Of a stretch of 41,373 nucleotides of DNA, positions 1 through 8,675 are shown piece after piece. Below the pieces are notes generated by a model. The model was not told the DNA's origin, searched no databases, and saw only the letters and a list, made by a program, of their open reading frames with translations. The translations under genes and the position numbers were made by a program. The stretch lies in assembly GCA_018985225.1 (NCBI GenBank), contig JADGIF010000016.1:1-41373 (forward strand), in the 5' to 3' direction. This stretch comes from Amoeboradix gromovi (lineage: Eukaryota > Sanchytriomycota > Sanchytriomycetes > Sanchytriales > Sanchytriaceae). Position 1 is the stretch's first letter. Every line of letters starts with the position of its first letter.

Positions 1-207
1 CAACAAGTGTCTATTATCTCCATTATCAACTATCTTCTCTAGGAATCGTACACCCACAAGGTTCTCTGGTAAGTCTTTTGCAGAACTGATTTTATCAAAT
101 GTAGGCTTGTCATAGGGACATTGGTATCGGTAGTAAGGCTTCTCTGTACAATACTCCTTGATTACTTGTTTTGCATGGGGCAGTAATGACAAAAAATGTC
201 CAATGTA
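1..207 (-). CDS. Unidentified partial open frame running off the left edge
   Basis: On the minus strand 69 codons are open from a TAA at 208-210 to the window edge, with no ATG in the stretch. The peptide is hydrophilic, with a short Cys/Tyr-rich segment (YCTEKPYYRYQCPYDKP) followed by a charged part. I do not recognise the family. It could be an internal exon, a pseudogene or a mobile-element fragment. If it is a gene, it is divergent from the PLAA gene to its right. Confidence 0.3.
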
Positions 208-267
208 TTACTCAGGTTAAAGGGTTAAATTTGATGTCCCAGTTGTTTTCAGCGAAAATGAGTTAAA

Positions 268-2355
268 ATGGCTGCTGGTGCTATAATTTTTATAACTGGA
301 GTCGCAATGTTCTATTTGAAAGATGTTATTGACCGCCATGAAAAAGATTGCAAATCTGTGGCTTACTGGAATGGTTCAATTTGCTCTACATCCAGAGATC
401 ACACTGCATATGTGGGCTACATGTTTAAGGGCGATGCTTTTCTTAACAGCATTTACGTAAAAAATGGCACTATTTATGTAGGTAGTCAATCTGGAATTTT
501 ATACAGATTTGATGGTGATACAAAATATGAGTATCAAATTCACAACGGCAACATCACTTGCATTTCAAACTTTAATTTCTACATTGTTACTGGAGGATGG
601 GACAACACTGTGAGAATTACCAATGAAAATGACTTCAAAGACTCTTTATTTGTCAATCTGCCTCACGCTGTTTGGGCAGTACTAGTTGTGGATGACTTCA
701 TATTTGCAGGTTGTGCAGATGGTAATATCTATAAATTAAATCAAAAATTGAAGATATTAAGTACGATTAAGGCCCATTCACAACCAGTAAGGTCTCTTTC
801 AAAGTATAACAGCTGTATCGCTTCGTGTTCAAATGACGCCACAATTAAAATATGGAGTTTAAATGGTGACCTACAACACGAATGGTTTGGACATACATCG
901 TTTATTTACAGTATAGCAACAGTCAAACTCGATGAGGACTATTTGATTAGTGTTGGCGAAGACAATTGCTGTAAAATATGGCATAGAGGCAACATAGTAC
1001 AAAATATTCCAATACCAGAGCAAAGTTTGTGGAATGTCTCCGCAAATTTCAGAGAATTCGCTATAGCTTCAAGCAGTGGCAAGGTTTACGAGTTTACTAC
1101 AAATGTGGAATGCAAGGCTGAAGAATCGATCAAAGCAAAATTTGATAAAGAGCTAAGTCAGTTTTGTATAGCAAAGGAAACTGTGGACAACATAAACATC
1201 GAGTCAATTCCTGATGCCTCTATTCTTGATAAGCCTGGTCCTAAGGAGGGCCATGTTCAGATGGTCAAGGAGTTAGGCAAGGTATTTGCGTACTCGTGGT
1301 CAAGCCAGAAATGGGTAAAAATAGGCGAGGTAGTCAATTCTGTTGGTAGTAACCACAAGCAGATATACGATGGCAAAGAATACGACTATTTATTTGATGT
1401 TGAAATTGATTCGAAAATGTTGAAAATGCCTGTGAACGCAAATGATAATCCGTATTCCGCAGCTTTAACTTTTATGAACAAAAATAGCATAGACCATAGC
1501 AATCTGGACGAAATTGCTAATTTTATTATCAAAAATACAAGTTCTGTCGGTACTTTAAACTCTACTCAATTTAAAGACCCCTTGACTGGTAATAGTGGAT
1601 ACGTTCCAAATGCGGTTAGCCAAGAGCTGAGTTCGATGACTGGGACTTCATTTGACTATGCTAAACATATCCACTCGTATTTTATTTACCAGAATACAAG
1701 CGTTGATAAAGTCAAGTCAAAACTGATCGAATTTAATGACTTGTATCCCGAAAAGCACGATATTGAGAGCCTCTTTACCCAGAACCCAAAGTCTATTGAG
1801 GTTTTTCAATCTGTGCTGCATTCATGGAAGGCAGAGCACAAGTTTCCAGTTCTGGACGCATTTAGACTTTATGTGTTGGAGAATAACGATCCTACTATAC
1901 CAGTGTACTTATTCGATCAAGAAATGATTAAAGATTCTGATGCGTCAGACGATCGGAACGTGCTTATGCTTCTAAGGGCCTTTTGTAATTTATTCCAGCT
2001 GCATGAGTCGTTTATTAGTACCCACATTGGTCAGCTTATTAACACCCTAGCTGTACTAATGCCAGATACTGTCAAGTCAATGCAGGTATTTACTGCAGCT
2101 GTACTAAACCTTAGTATTCTTATGGTCAAATTGAGTGTTGGAAAACCTCTTTATTGTAGAAACCTCTATCAACTACTTGGACATGCAATAGAGAAAAAGT
2201 CCGAAGAGATTGGTTACAGGGCTCTACTTAGTGCGAAACTTCTAGTAATATCATAACTAATTCAGACTGTCATCGATCCTACTCTGCAAATTGTGGAAAT
2301 TGAAATTGAATGCAAAAACTACGATAAATGTAAAGACCTATTAGACAGCAAGTAA
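268..2355 (+). CDS. PLAA: PLAA/Doa1 (Ufd3) ubiquitin-binding WD40-PFU-PUL protein, one 21-nt intron
   Basis: This is the Cdc48/p97 cofactor that binds ubiquitin and acts in ubiquitin homeostasis and membrane-protein sorting. WD40 repeats fill about the first 290 residues. A PFU domain follows (PKEGHVQMV ... WVKIGEVV ... GKEYDYLFDVEI, about residues 305-365), then a C-terminal PUL armadillo domain. Translation stops at TAA 2254-2256 inside the PUL domain, but the same frame continues with PUL-like sequence (TVIDPTLQ ... YDKCKDLL) to TAA at 2353-2355. A 21-nt GT...AG segment at 2245-2265 removes the stop without changing frame. The start is either ATG 268 (good AAAATGG context but a hydrophobic 13-residue extension) or ATG 307, which fits the family N-terminus better (about 675 aa). 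The gene is convergent with the CEP131-like gene, stop to stop 6 bp apart. Confidence 0.93.
2245..2265 (+). other. Micro-intron in PLAA (21 nt)
   Basis: The segment begins GTAATATC and ends CTAATTCAG, giving a CTAAT branch-like site just before the AG. It contains an in-frame TAA. Its length is a multiple of three, so removal keeps the frame and rejoins the PUL domain. Confidence 0.8.
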
Positions 2356-2361
2356 ACTCAT

Positions 2362-3918
2362 TTATTTCTTTTCAAACTTGGCTAATTGTAAATTCTTTGA
2401 GTCAATAACAAGCTGAAACTCAGACTTCAAAATATCCAAGGTTGCCAAATGCTCGTCTTGTATTAAAGTGTGTTCAGCATCATGTTTACGCTGTAATATT
2501 TGTAATTGATCAGATAAATGCAAACTATGAGCATCCTTTGACTGAACTGCTTCATTCAACAACAAAACTTGATGTTTAAGATCAGCCAAAGATTTCGTAT
2601 CAGACCTACTGCTGAGCTTAGCATGTAAATCAGCTATCTCCATGTTTGCCTGCAAGTAAGATTTAGTCAACTGGTTGCACTTGGACAATAGCGCATTGTT
2701 CTCATTAGCAGAACACTTCAAATTAATCGTATTTATTTCGTAGGACTTACGCAAATCATCAATTATAGTAATCTTCTCATCAACAATAGACATTAGATGC
2801 TTGGTTTTTAAATCCACTTGTTCGGACAGCTTCATTTCAAATTGGGAATGAATTGTTTGAAGCTCAAGAGATTTAGCCTCTTCTAGCTTGGATATAAACG
2901 TCGAATCAATGGATTTAAGTTCACATGAATGGTTAAATTTTAACTTAACGATTTCTTCTTTTTGAGCTTCGAGCATCTCTTTTTTTAATTTGTGAACTTG
3001 ATCATGCTTGGATTTTTCATACTCAATTCTAAGATCTACAAGCCTAGATTCATGCTCTTTTCTTTGCACAGAAATTTCGCACTCGAGAGATTTGACTACT
3101 GAAAATTTTGATAAATTGATGTCATTTTCACATTTTTTCAATTTTTCATTGAAATCGTTTTCTAGCCTCAACTTCTGCTTTTGATTTTCCCATTCAGCTT
3201 CCTCTACTAATTTCTGAAGTCTTGAATCAAATCTTGTTTGCTCTTCCTGTCTGGTTTTATCTTTCACACTAATAATTTCATTTTGCAACCTTTTGGCATC
3301 AAAAAGATGCTCCTTTTGAAGTTCAGATATGGCATTATTAATATCTTCGCGATGTCTTTCCTTTAATTTGAAAACCTCAATGCGATTTTGCTGCACAATC
3401 TTTTCTATGTCTGGTTCCATCATTTTCATAGTTTGTCTTTTTATCTTTTCCGTCCTTTCTTGCAGTATACGTTCACGATTAGTTTGCTCGTTTTTTTGCC
3501 AAATCTTGAGTTTGATTTTGGAATCTTTACAGAACAATTCACGCTGGTCATCTAATTTGTCTTTAAATTCAGACTCTTTTTTTTTGAACATTTTTTGAAG
3601 CCTTTCCATGTTGTCTACAAGTTTTTCGTTTTCTTCTTGAGCTTTTTTCAGCAATGTCTGGCAATTTTTAAGCTGAAAAATCATTCCATCTCTTGGCTTT
3701 TGTGATGACTTCAATGTCAAGTCTTTGATTATTTCTTTTTGATTTTGAACTTTTTTTTGAAGTATCAGAATTTCATTATTTGTTACATATTCTTTGATAT
3801 TTTGACTAAATAAATCTTGCTTTGAATCTGACTTCTCTTTTTGAAGCCAGGCCAGAATGTTATTTGCAGATGATGTTGATGCAGTGCTCTTATAAGATTT
3901 TATTGAGTTATTATTCAT
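2362..3918 (-). CDS. Coiled-coil protein, CEP131/AZI1-like
   Basis: The 518-residue protein is almost entirely charged heptad coiled coil after a Ser/Asn-rich start. The central segment (MKMMEPDIEKIVQQNRIEV, followed by FKLKERHRE) resembles the conserved CEP131/AZI1 segment with its LEPEIQKLI-type core, and the following R/E/Q-rich helix has similar spacing. CEP131 is a centriolar-satellite and transition-zone protein needed for cilia, so the gene would point to a flagellated life stage. Coiled coils can mislead, so orthology is tentative. ATG 3918 is clean. The gene is convergent with PLAA (6-bp gap) and divergent from the PRP31 fragment about 41 bp away. Confidence 0.6.
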   Translation of the reverse strand: MNNNSIKSYKSTASTSSANNILAWLQKEKSDSKQDLFSQNIKEYVTNNEILILQKKVQNQKEIIKDLTLKSSQKPRDGMIFQLKNCQTLLKKAQEENEKLVDNMERLQKMFKKKESEFKDKLDDQRELFCKDSKIKLKIWQKNEQTNRERILQERTEKIKRQTMKMMEPDIEKIVQQNRIEVFKLKERHREDINNAISELQKEHLFDAKRLQNEIISVKDKTRQEEQTRFDSRLQKLVEEAEWENQKQKLRLENDFNEKLKKCENDINLSKFSVVKSLECEISVQRKEHESRLVDLRIEYEKSKHDQVHKLKKEMLEAQKEEIVKLKFNHSCELKSIDSTFISKLEEAKSLELQTIHSQFEMKLSEQVDLKTKHLMSIVDEKITIIDDLRKSYEINTINLKCSANENNALLSKCNQLTKSYLQANMEIADLHAKLSSRSDTKSLADLKHQVLLLNEAVQSKDAHSLHLSDQLQILQRKHDAEHTLIQDEHLATLDILKSEFQLVIDSKNLQLAKFEKK

Positions 3919-3959
3919 CCAAAGGCCTTTTTACATACAGTGAATTTATTCTTTTTTGG

Positions 3960-4637
3960 ATGAAACATTATCCAAATTTATCGCTACTTTTAAGCGAAGA
4001 GATATCTAATGAACTTCTCGAAAGATTTGATATTGCCACACTAGCTGCAATGCCTTCGTCCAACTTATATAGAAATGAATCAGTAAAGAAGCATGTTTTT
4101 TTCAAAGAGTACGAATCTCAGGTTTCACGCAACATCACTAAATTGCTTTGCAATAAATTAATCTTATGTGCCCGTGTTGACTTGCAGAAAGAATTTCAAG
4201 ATGGGTCATTTGCTCGAAGTTGTCTCGAACAAATTGAAAAACGATTAGATAAACTTCTTGAACCGCCTCCATTAACCAAGGACAAACCCTTAGTTATTCA
4301 TACCGAAATCAAAAAAAGGCGCGGAGGAAAACGCAAGTCCAAGTTTAATCAAACTGAGGCTCAGAAGCTAAGAAATAGAATGGCTTTTAATGTACCGCAA
4401 ATTGAGAACATTGTTTTTGATGAGGTGGAAGAATTGGGCATGCTCAGACATAATTCCAAGTCCGCTAGTACCGATAAAAAATCAAAATCTCTCCCAAAAG
4501 TTATTAAGCAACGACTGGATAGACTGGATAAGAACAAGACCCATGGGATTCAGTCTTTGAGTATTGATAAAACTCAATCCTTGGAGCTTAAAAATCCAGA
4601 TCATCCCCAAGAAAGGAAATCCAAGTGGTTTAAATAA
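3960..4637 (+). CDS. PRP31: PRP31 C-terminal part (U4/U6 snRNP protein), lacking the N-terminal half
   Basis: The open frame matches the end of the Nop domain and the Prp31 C-terminal domain: YPNLSLLLSEEI (family NLSIIIG), ATLAAMPSSN (family NLSKMPACN), LILCARVDL (family LAARVDS), then LLEPPPLTKDKPL and KKRRGGKRK followed by a basic tail. Prp31 bridges U4 snRNA, 15.5K and the tri-snRNP. The coiled-coil NOSIC region and most of the Nop domain (about 200 residues in the family) are absent. Upstream DNA is occupied by the opposite-strand CEP131-like gene, whose ATG lies 41 bp away. The frame is open back to 3822, but only through antisense sequence. It may be a truncated but expressed gene or a recent relic. 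The stop TAA 4635-4637 lies inside a palindromic poly(A) signal shared with the Myb gene. Confidence 0.8.
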   Translation: MKHYPNLSLLLSEEISNELLERFDIATLAAMPSSNLYRNESVKKHVFFKEYESQVSRNITKLLCNKLILCARVDLQKEFQDGSFARSCLEQIEKRLDKLLEPPPLTKDKPLVIHTEIKKRRGGKRKSKFNQTEAQKLRNRMAFNVPQIENIVFDEVEELGMLRHNSKSASTDKKSKSLPKVIKQRLDRLDKNKTHGIQSLSIDKTQSLELKNPDHPQERKSKWFK

Positions 4638-4647
4638 TAAATTTATT
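4636..4647. terminator. Bidirectional palindromic poly(A) signal AATAAATTTATT
   Basis: This perfect 12-bp palindrome reads AATAAA on both strands. It overlaps the PRP31 stop (4635-4637) and the Myb-gene stop (4643-4645), so one element probably serves both convergent genes. Confidence 0.65.
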
Positions 4648-5677
4648 TGCTGTGATGCAGCTGATTTAATCGTTTGCCATCTTTTTCTAAGTAATGCAGG
4701 CAAATATCCAAAACAGTCAAATTTTTACCATTAAAAACTGATTTGGTGAGATGGATAAATCTAGTCCTTGCATGATGATTTGTGAAATATCTGATTTGAG
4801 CGCATGTATTGTTTTCAAAATCACTGGCCAACGCATAAGTGATCTTTTTAGCAACTTCAACCCATCTTATAGAATGGACACTGGTGACATTTAACATTTG
4901 CACTGCGTTTAATAAGTTCAGATCATCCTGAAATGTCCAATCCACTTTCGAACGACTTGCTCTTTTAGGAAGATCATTAGTCTCTTTCAATACTATGGCG
5001 TTATCTAGAATCTGAGCATCAACTGATTTCCATACTTTGGTAGATAGGTCTTCCACCCACTTGTGCATACATTGGTTTGGAGTACGAGTTTTCATTTCTT
5101 CCGAAACTTTGGTCCATGGTACGGACTTGTGTAGATCTTTCATTTTTACATTACCTGATAATTGCAAATACTTCTCCAGTATTTTCACAAGCTTTTCCTG
5201 CTCTTCCATAGTCCATTCACCTTTTGTAACTATTCGTCCTCTATGTTTAAGCGTTTTGATATACCGATCTCTGCAGGATTCCGGCATTCGGTTCAAGGAT
5301 TCACCAATGTGGATCCAATTATTACCTACTTTAGAATGCAATGCAAGAATTTCCTCATCTTCTTCTTGTGTAAAAGCACCTTTAAAATTATTAGGATGAA
5401 GCATTCGCTTTACTCTATAGTATATGGCACTATGTGCTCTTTGTGGCAATATCTCTGTTGACAAATACTTGTAAAATATCTTTCTCAAATCTTTTCTTGT
5501 GTGTTCAAATATTATTTGCAATAACTCGGGTTTTGACAATGCATGCAAATTACAGAATTTCTCAATTCCCACTGAAAGTTCTATTACCTCTTCTCTCGTG
5601 AATATCCCGTCCTTTAAGCCCGCTTCTTTCCTCTGTTCTTTTGTCAAAAAGCATTTTGTTTGTCCTCCGGTCAACAT
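4643..5677 (-). CDS. Reb1/TTF1/DMTF1-type Myb DNA-binding protein
   Basis: The 344-residue protein has the arrangement of the Reb1/TTF-I/DMTF1 group. An N-terminal Myb-like helix bundle contains GIFTREEVIELSVGIEKFC (residues 24-42) and ILPQRAHSAIYYRVKRMLHP. Two canonical SANT/Myb repeats follow: KGAFTQEEDEEIL ... CRDRYIKTL at about 99-145 and KGEWTMEEQEKLV ... CMHKWVEDL at about 152-210. A further Trp-bearing repeat lies at about 245-300. Family members stop RNA polymerase I or regulate transcription by binding defined sites. It probably has that kind of role, but the target is unknown. ATG 5677 is clean, and the stop is 5 bp from the PRP31 stop. Confidence 0.85.
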   Translation of the reverse strand: MLTGGQTKCFLTKEQRKEAGLKDGIFTREEVIELSVGIEKFCNLHALSKPELLQIIFEHTRKDLRKIFYKYLSTEILPQRAHSAIYYRVKRMLHPNNFKGAFTQEEDEEILALHSKVGNNWIHIGESLNRMPESCRDRYIKTLKHRGRIVTKGEWTMEEQEKLVKILEKYLQLSGNVKMKDLHKSVPWTKVSEEMKTRTPNQCMHKWVEDLSTKVWKSVDAQILDNAIVLKETNDLPKRASRSKVDWTFQDDLNLLNAVQMLNVTSVHSIRWVEVAKKITYALASDFENNTCAQIRYFTNHHARTRFIHLTKSVFNGKNLTVLDICLHYLEKDGKRLNQLHHSK

Positions 5678-5725
5678 GGTTTACAGTTTAAGGGGTCATG
5701 AATTTTACACCGTTGAAGATTTGTA

Positions 5726-5910
5726 ATGTCAAATGGACGGCAATATTCTTCGGCGCAAAATAGATTCTCCAAACTCACAACACATGGTATGGAAGATATG
5801 TCTTTTTTAAGTTGTTCAAGAATAGCCTTAAGAGCGTCGTCAAGCATGAAGCGGTCATTGAAAAGCTTACCAATACAGCTCTACTCACTAACAGATATTG
5901 TAAATACTAT
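5726..5910 (+). mobile_element. Fanzor (eukaryotic TnpB-like) N-terminal relic, copy A
   Basis: From ATGTCAAATGG at 5726 the DNA aligns with the start of the longer relic on the opposite strand at 19.28 kb. Both share ATGTCAAAT, TCTTCGGCGCA and CATGGTATGGAAGATA, then a frame reading LKSVV(K/R)xEAVxEKLTN. The N-terminal motif EKLTNxALLTNR resembles the N-terminal region of fungal Fanzor proteins. The frame is broken at least once near 5800, and similarity ends at about 5905, so only around 60 codons remain. It sits in the 277-bp gap between the Myb-gene start and the UPF1 stop. Confidence 0.6.
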
Positions 5911-5954
5911 TTATTCACCAAAGCCTTGATCATATTTATGTATAATGCACTACT

Positions 5955-8591
5955 CTATTTGGACGGGAAGAAATCATCAAAAGACTTTGTTTTGTAATCT
6001 CCCAAGAATTCAAATGTCGTTTCCTCTACTCTATTACTTTGTGTGATGTCCAGGTGCTTAAACTGTGTCGCAAAATCAAATAAATCCTCTCCAGGCGTAT
6101 ATTGACTGCTTAAGTATTCTTGATTTAAGGTCCCCAATGTGCTGAAGTTAGCAAACGACTGTTCAAACAATGTGGAATCAAAGGGCACTGTCTTTTCATC
6201 GACCTGCTTTTTATCCTTTTGTTGTTTATCCATTGGTTTTACCAGTTGCAATTGAGATGGTTTTAAATTGTTCAAGGGCCCCTCAACCAATAAGTCCTGG
6301 TTTTTGAAGTGCATGATCAAATGATACCACAAAGAATTCTTTGATAACACTCGTGGGTTACCCACAATCAACAATCCATATTTCGCTCTAGTTATCGCAA
6401 CGTTTAGTCTTCTAGGATCTTTCAAAAACCCAATTCCTTGCTTCTCATTACTTCTAACACATGTTAAAATAATGTAGTCCTTCTCTCTGCCCTGAAATGA
6501 ATCCACACTTGCTATCTCTATTTTGCTTAAACACTCCCTACTTATTGATCCATTGTTCATCATGTGTGATGTTATAAAAGCTCTCTGTCCCTCATATGGT
6601 GTGATGATGCCAATTTGTTCTGGTAGAATGCCTTTTAATAACTTCACTACTATTTTATCGACAACACTCGCTTCTGTTCGATTTAAGTAGCTCAAACCAC
6701 TGCCACTCATTTCTTCCTGTCCTTGGCAATTAAAAAACAGCATAGGCAATTCATTATTGGGCCACGGAAATTGCAAAGTTGGCTGTCTGTTTAACCTGTT
6801 AACACCGTTTTGCAAATTGCCTTCATAAAACATATTACTAGGGAACTCAGATAAACCAGGATGCATTCTGTACTGTATTTGCAGCATCAAAGGCTTAAAC
6901 CCATTTTTGACCAGTCTTTCAAACAACGAAACTGTTAGTCCCGCTTTTGCTACTGTTTTACTCATAATTACAGGTGGTAATTGCTCATGGTCACCTATTA
7001 AGACTGCTCTCTTGCACCCCATTATCAAAGGTATCAGAGATTCAGGCTCAGTGGCTTGCGTAGCTTCGTCAATTACCACAGTTTCAAATGTCATTCTACC
7101 AAGTCTAGGATCACCCGCACCCACACATGTACAGCAAATAACATCGGCTTCTTCCAATATTTTGCGCTCTACTTGCTTTCTTAAATCTCTAATTCTTTTG
7201 TCTTCCGCTGCGCTCAGTTCCTCAACGGATTGTTTTTTTGTCAATAGTGCAGAATACTCGTGACTGATTTCAGCCTTATCAGCTATTGAATGAACGCTAA
7301 GAAATGCCACACTACTTTCAACGTGTTCTCTACTCTTTGCAGTTAATCTAACAACATTTAGCTTCGCCTGATTTAATTTCTCACACAACTGATCACACGC
7401 CACATTACTAGGCGAGCAAACCAGAACTTTAGATCTTGTGGCACGCTGTAAGTGATAAACAACAGTAGCACTTGTAACTGTCTTTCCAGTACCCGGTGGA
7501 CCTTGAACTAGTGAAAAATTAGATTTCAGAACGTTTGTAGCCACCTCTATTTGTATAGGATTAAGTTTAGGAAGCCCTTGTACTTGGATATTCCGAGGAA
7601 TTTGTAAGTCACTTGATTTGGGAAACAATGACTTGCCCAATATTATGTTATAAATGTGGGATGATATGGCATTTCTGTTGGTTGTAAATTGTTTTAATGC
7701 ATAGTGCATTCTGTCGAAACTAGTGGACTTCCAACAAAACTCAATTTTATAGGATTCAGTAAGATTCAACATTGGGTCTCCATGCATAGCAAGAGGGTTT
7801 CGATCCCTAATAGGCATTCTTTTGAACTCTGCGACGATATAAATATTGGTGTTATGTGGCAGTTCAATAACAGTAAAGTACCCTTCCCAGAGTTTACTCA
7901 ACTCACCATGATAAGTAATCTTTAAATCGTCACCCAAATTCAGCTTCAATTCATCGTATTTGGATAATTGAAACTCAGCTAAATTCGAGGACTTCCAGCG
8001 AATGGAGATGTTATCCTGAGTATTCATTTCCTTCAATATTTTATCGTAGTCAGCTTCAGCTTGAATTAATGGAGTGAGAACTTGTTTATACTCACTACCA
8101 TTCTCATATTTGGGAAGCACTGGAGGAAGTTCAATTTCAGACTCTTCTTGAATTAAAGAACGAGTTGGATAGTGTTCGAGGTGAATAGTTTGTAAATCTT
8201 GAATATTCAATGCAGATCTCTTAGATTCAATAATCCAATCTTGAACAGCTTTGTCTAGAATTAAAGGTTCCCACATACTGGTATTCCATTCGCTGGTAAG
8301 CTTGTTGGTACCATTGCAATCTCGACAAACTATAATCATAGTTTCATTGCTCTGCGCAGGAATCGAACCTAGAATAAATATATTTTTGGTCTTACAAGTA
8401 TAGCAATCAATATCTAATGGGCCCAAAGGATGAGAGCTAGGTAATTCACACTCAGCATGCTTTGCTTTTATGCAGTGATAGACATAATGTGATACATTCT
8501 TGGTAGTGTCATTGCAAAATAGCTTAAAGCATATTTTGCATTGCAACAGTGACTCCATATCCTTTTGACAATAGCAACAGCATTCAGGCAT
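5955..8591 (-). CDS. UPF1: UPF1/RENT1 RNA helicase of nonsense-mediated decay
   Basis: The 878-residue SF1 helicase starts with the Cys/His-rich UPF2-binding domain (CCYCQKDMESLLQC ... HYVYHC ... CYTCK ... CRDC, residues about 4-92). Domain 1B with its beta-barrel follows, then RecA domains. Motifs seen: Q-motif region LPKLNPIQ, Walker A GPPGTGKT (364-371), Walker B DEATQATEPE, motif III GDHEQLPPVI, QYRMHP, VDSFQGREKDYIIL and RRLNVAITRAK. It unwinds RNA in the cytoplasm and triggers decay of transcripts with premature stops. That matters here because every micro-intron in the window creates such a stop if retained. The C-terminal SQ-rich tail of animal UPF1 is missing, as in compact fungal forms. 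Confidence 0.97.
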   Translation of the reverse strand: MPECCCYCQKDMESLLQCKICFKLFCNDTTKNVSHYVYHCIKAKHAECELPSSHPLGPLDIDCYTCKTKNIFILGSIPAQSNETMIIVCRDCNGTNKLTSEWNTSMWEPLILDKAVQDWIIESKRSALNIQDLQTIHLEHYPTRSLIQEESEIELPPVLPKYENGSEYKQVLTPLIQAEADYDKILKEMNTQDNISIRWKSSNLAEFQLSKYDELKLNLGDDLKITYHGELSKLWEGYFTVIELPHNTNIYIVAEFKRMPIRDRNPLAMHGDPMLNLTESYKIEFCWKSTSFDRMHYALKQFTTNRNAISSHIYNIILGKSLFPKSSDLQIPRNIQVQGLPKLNPIQIEVATNVLKSNFSLVQGPPGTGKTVTSATVVYHLQRATRSKVLVCSPSNVACDQLCEKLNQAKLNVVRLTAKSREHVESSVAFLSVHSIADKAEISHEYSALLTKKQSVEELSAAEDKRIRDLRKQVERKILEEADVICCTCVGAGDPRLGRMTFETVVIDEATQATEPESLIPLIMGCKRAVLIGDHEQLPPVIMSKTVAKAGLTVSLFERLVKNGFKPLMLQIQYRMHPGLSEFPSNMFYEGNLQNGVNRLNRQPTLQFPWPNNELPMLFFNCQGQEEMSGSGLSYLNRTEASVVDKIVVKLLKGILPEQIGIITPYEGQRAFITSHMMNNGSISRECLSKIEIASVDSFQGREKDYIILTCVRSNEKQGIGFLKDPRRLNVAITRAKYGLLIVGNPRVLSKNSLWYHLIMHFKNQDLLVEGPLNNLKPSQLQLVKPMDKQQKDKKQVDEKTVPFDSTLFEQSFANFSTLGTLNQEYLSSQYTPGEDLFDFATQFKHLDITQSNRVEETTFEFLGDYKTKSFDDFFPSK

Positions 8592-8675
8592 TTTAAAATT
8601 GTGTTTGATAGTCTCCTAAAAAATCTACGAAAAATATGAGCGAAAGCATCTAAAATATAACATCAAATTTATTAA

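Noticed and set aside
268-306. Hydrophobic MAAGAIIFITGVA start of PLAA as a signal peptide
   Set aside because: PLAA is cytosolic and the family begins close to the ATG at 307; the extra 13 residues are more likely translated leader sequence.
1736-1927. Second-frame ORF inside PLAA as a nested gene
   Set aside because: It lies wholly inside conserved PUL coding sequence with no family match. The same applies to the other internal ORFs in VPS35, UPF1, VPS51, CAP-G and LIM.
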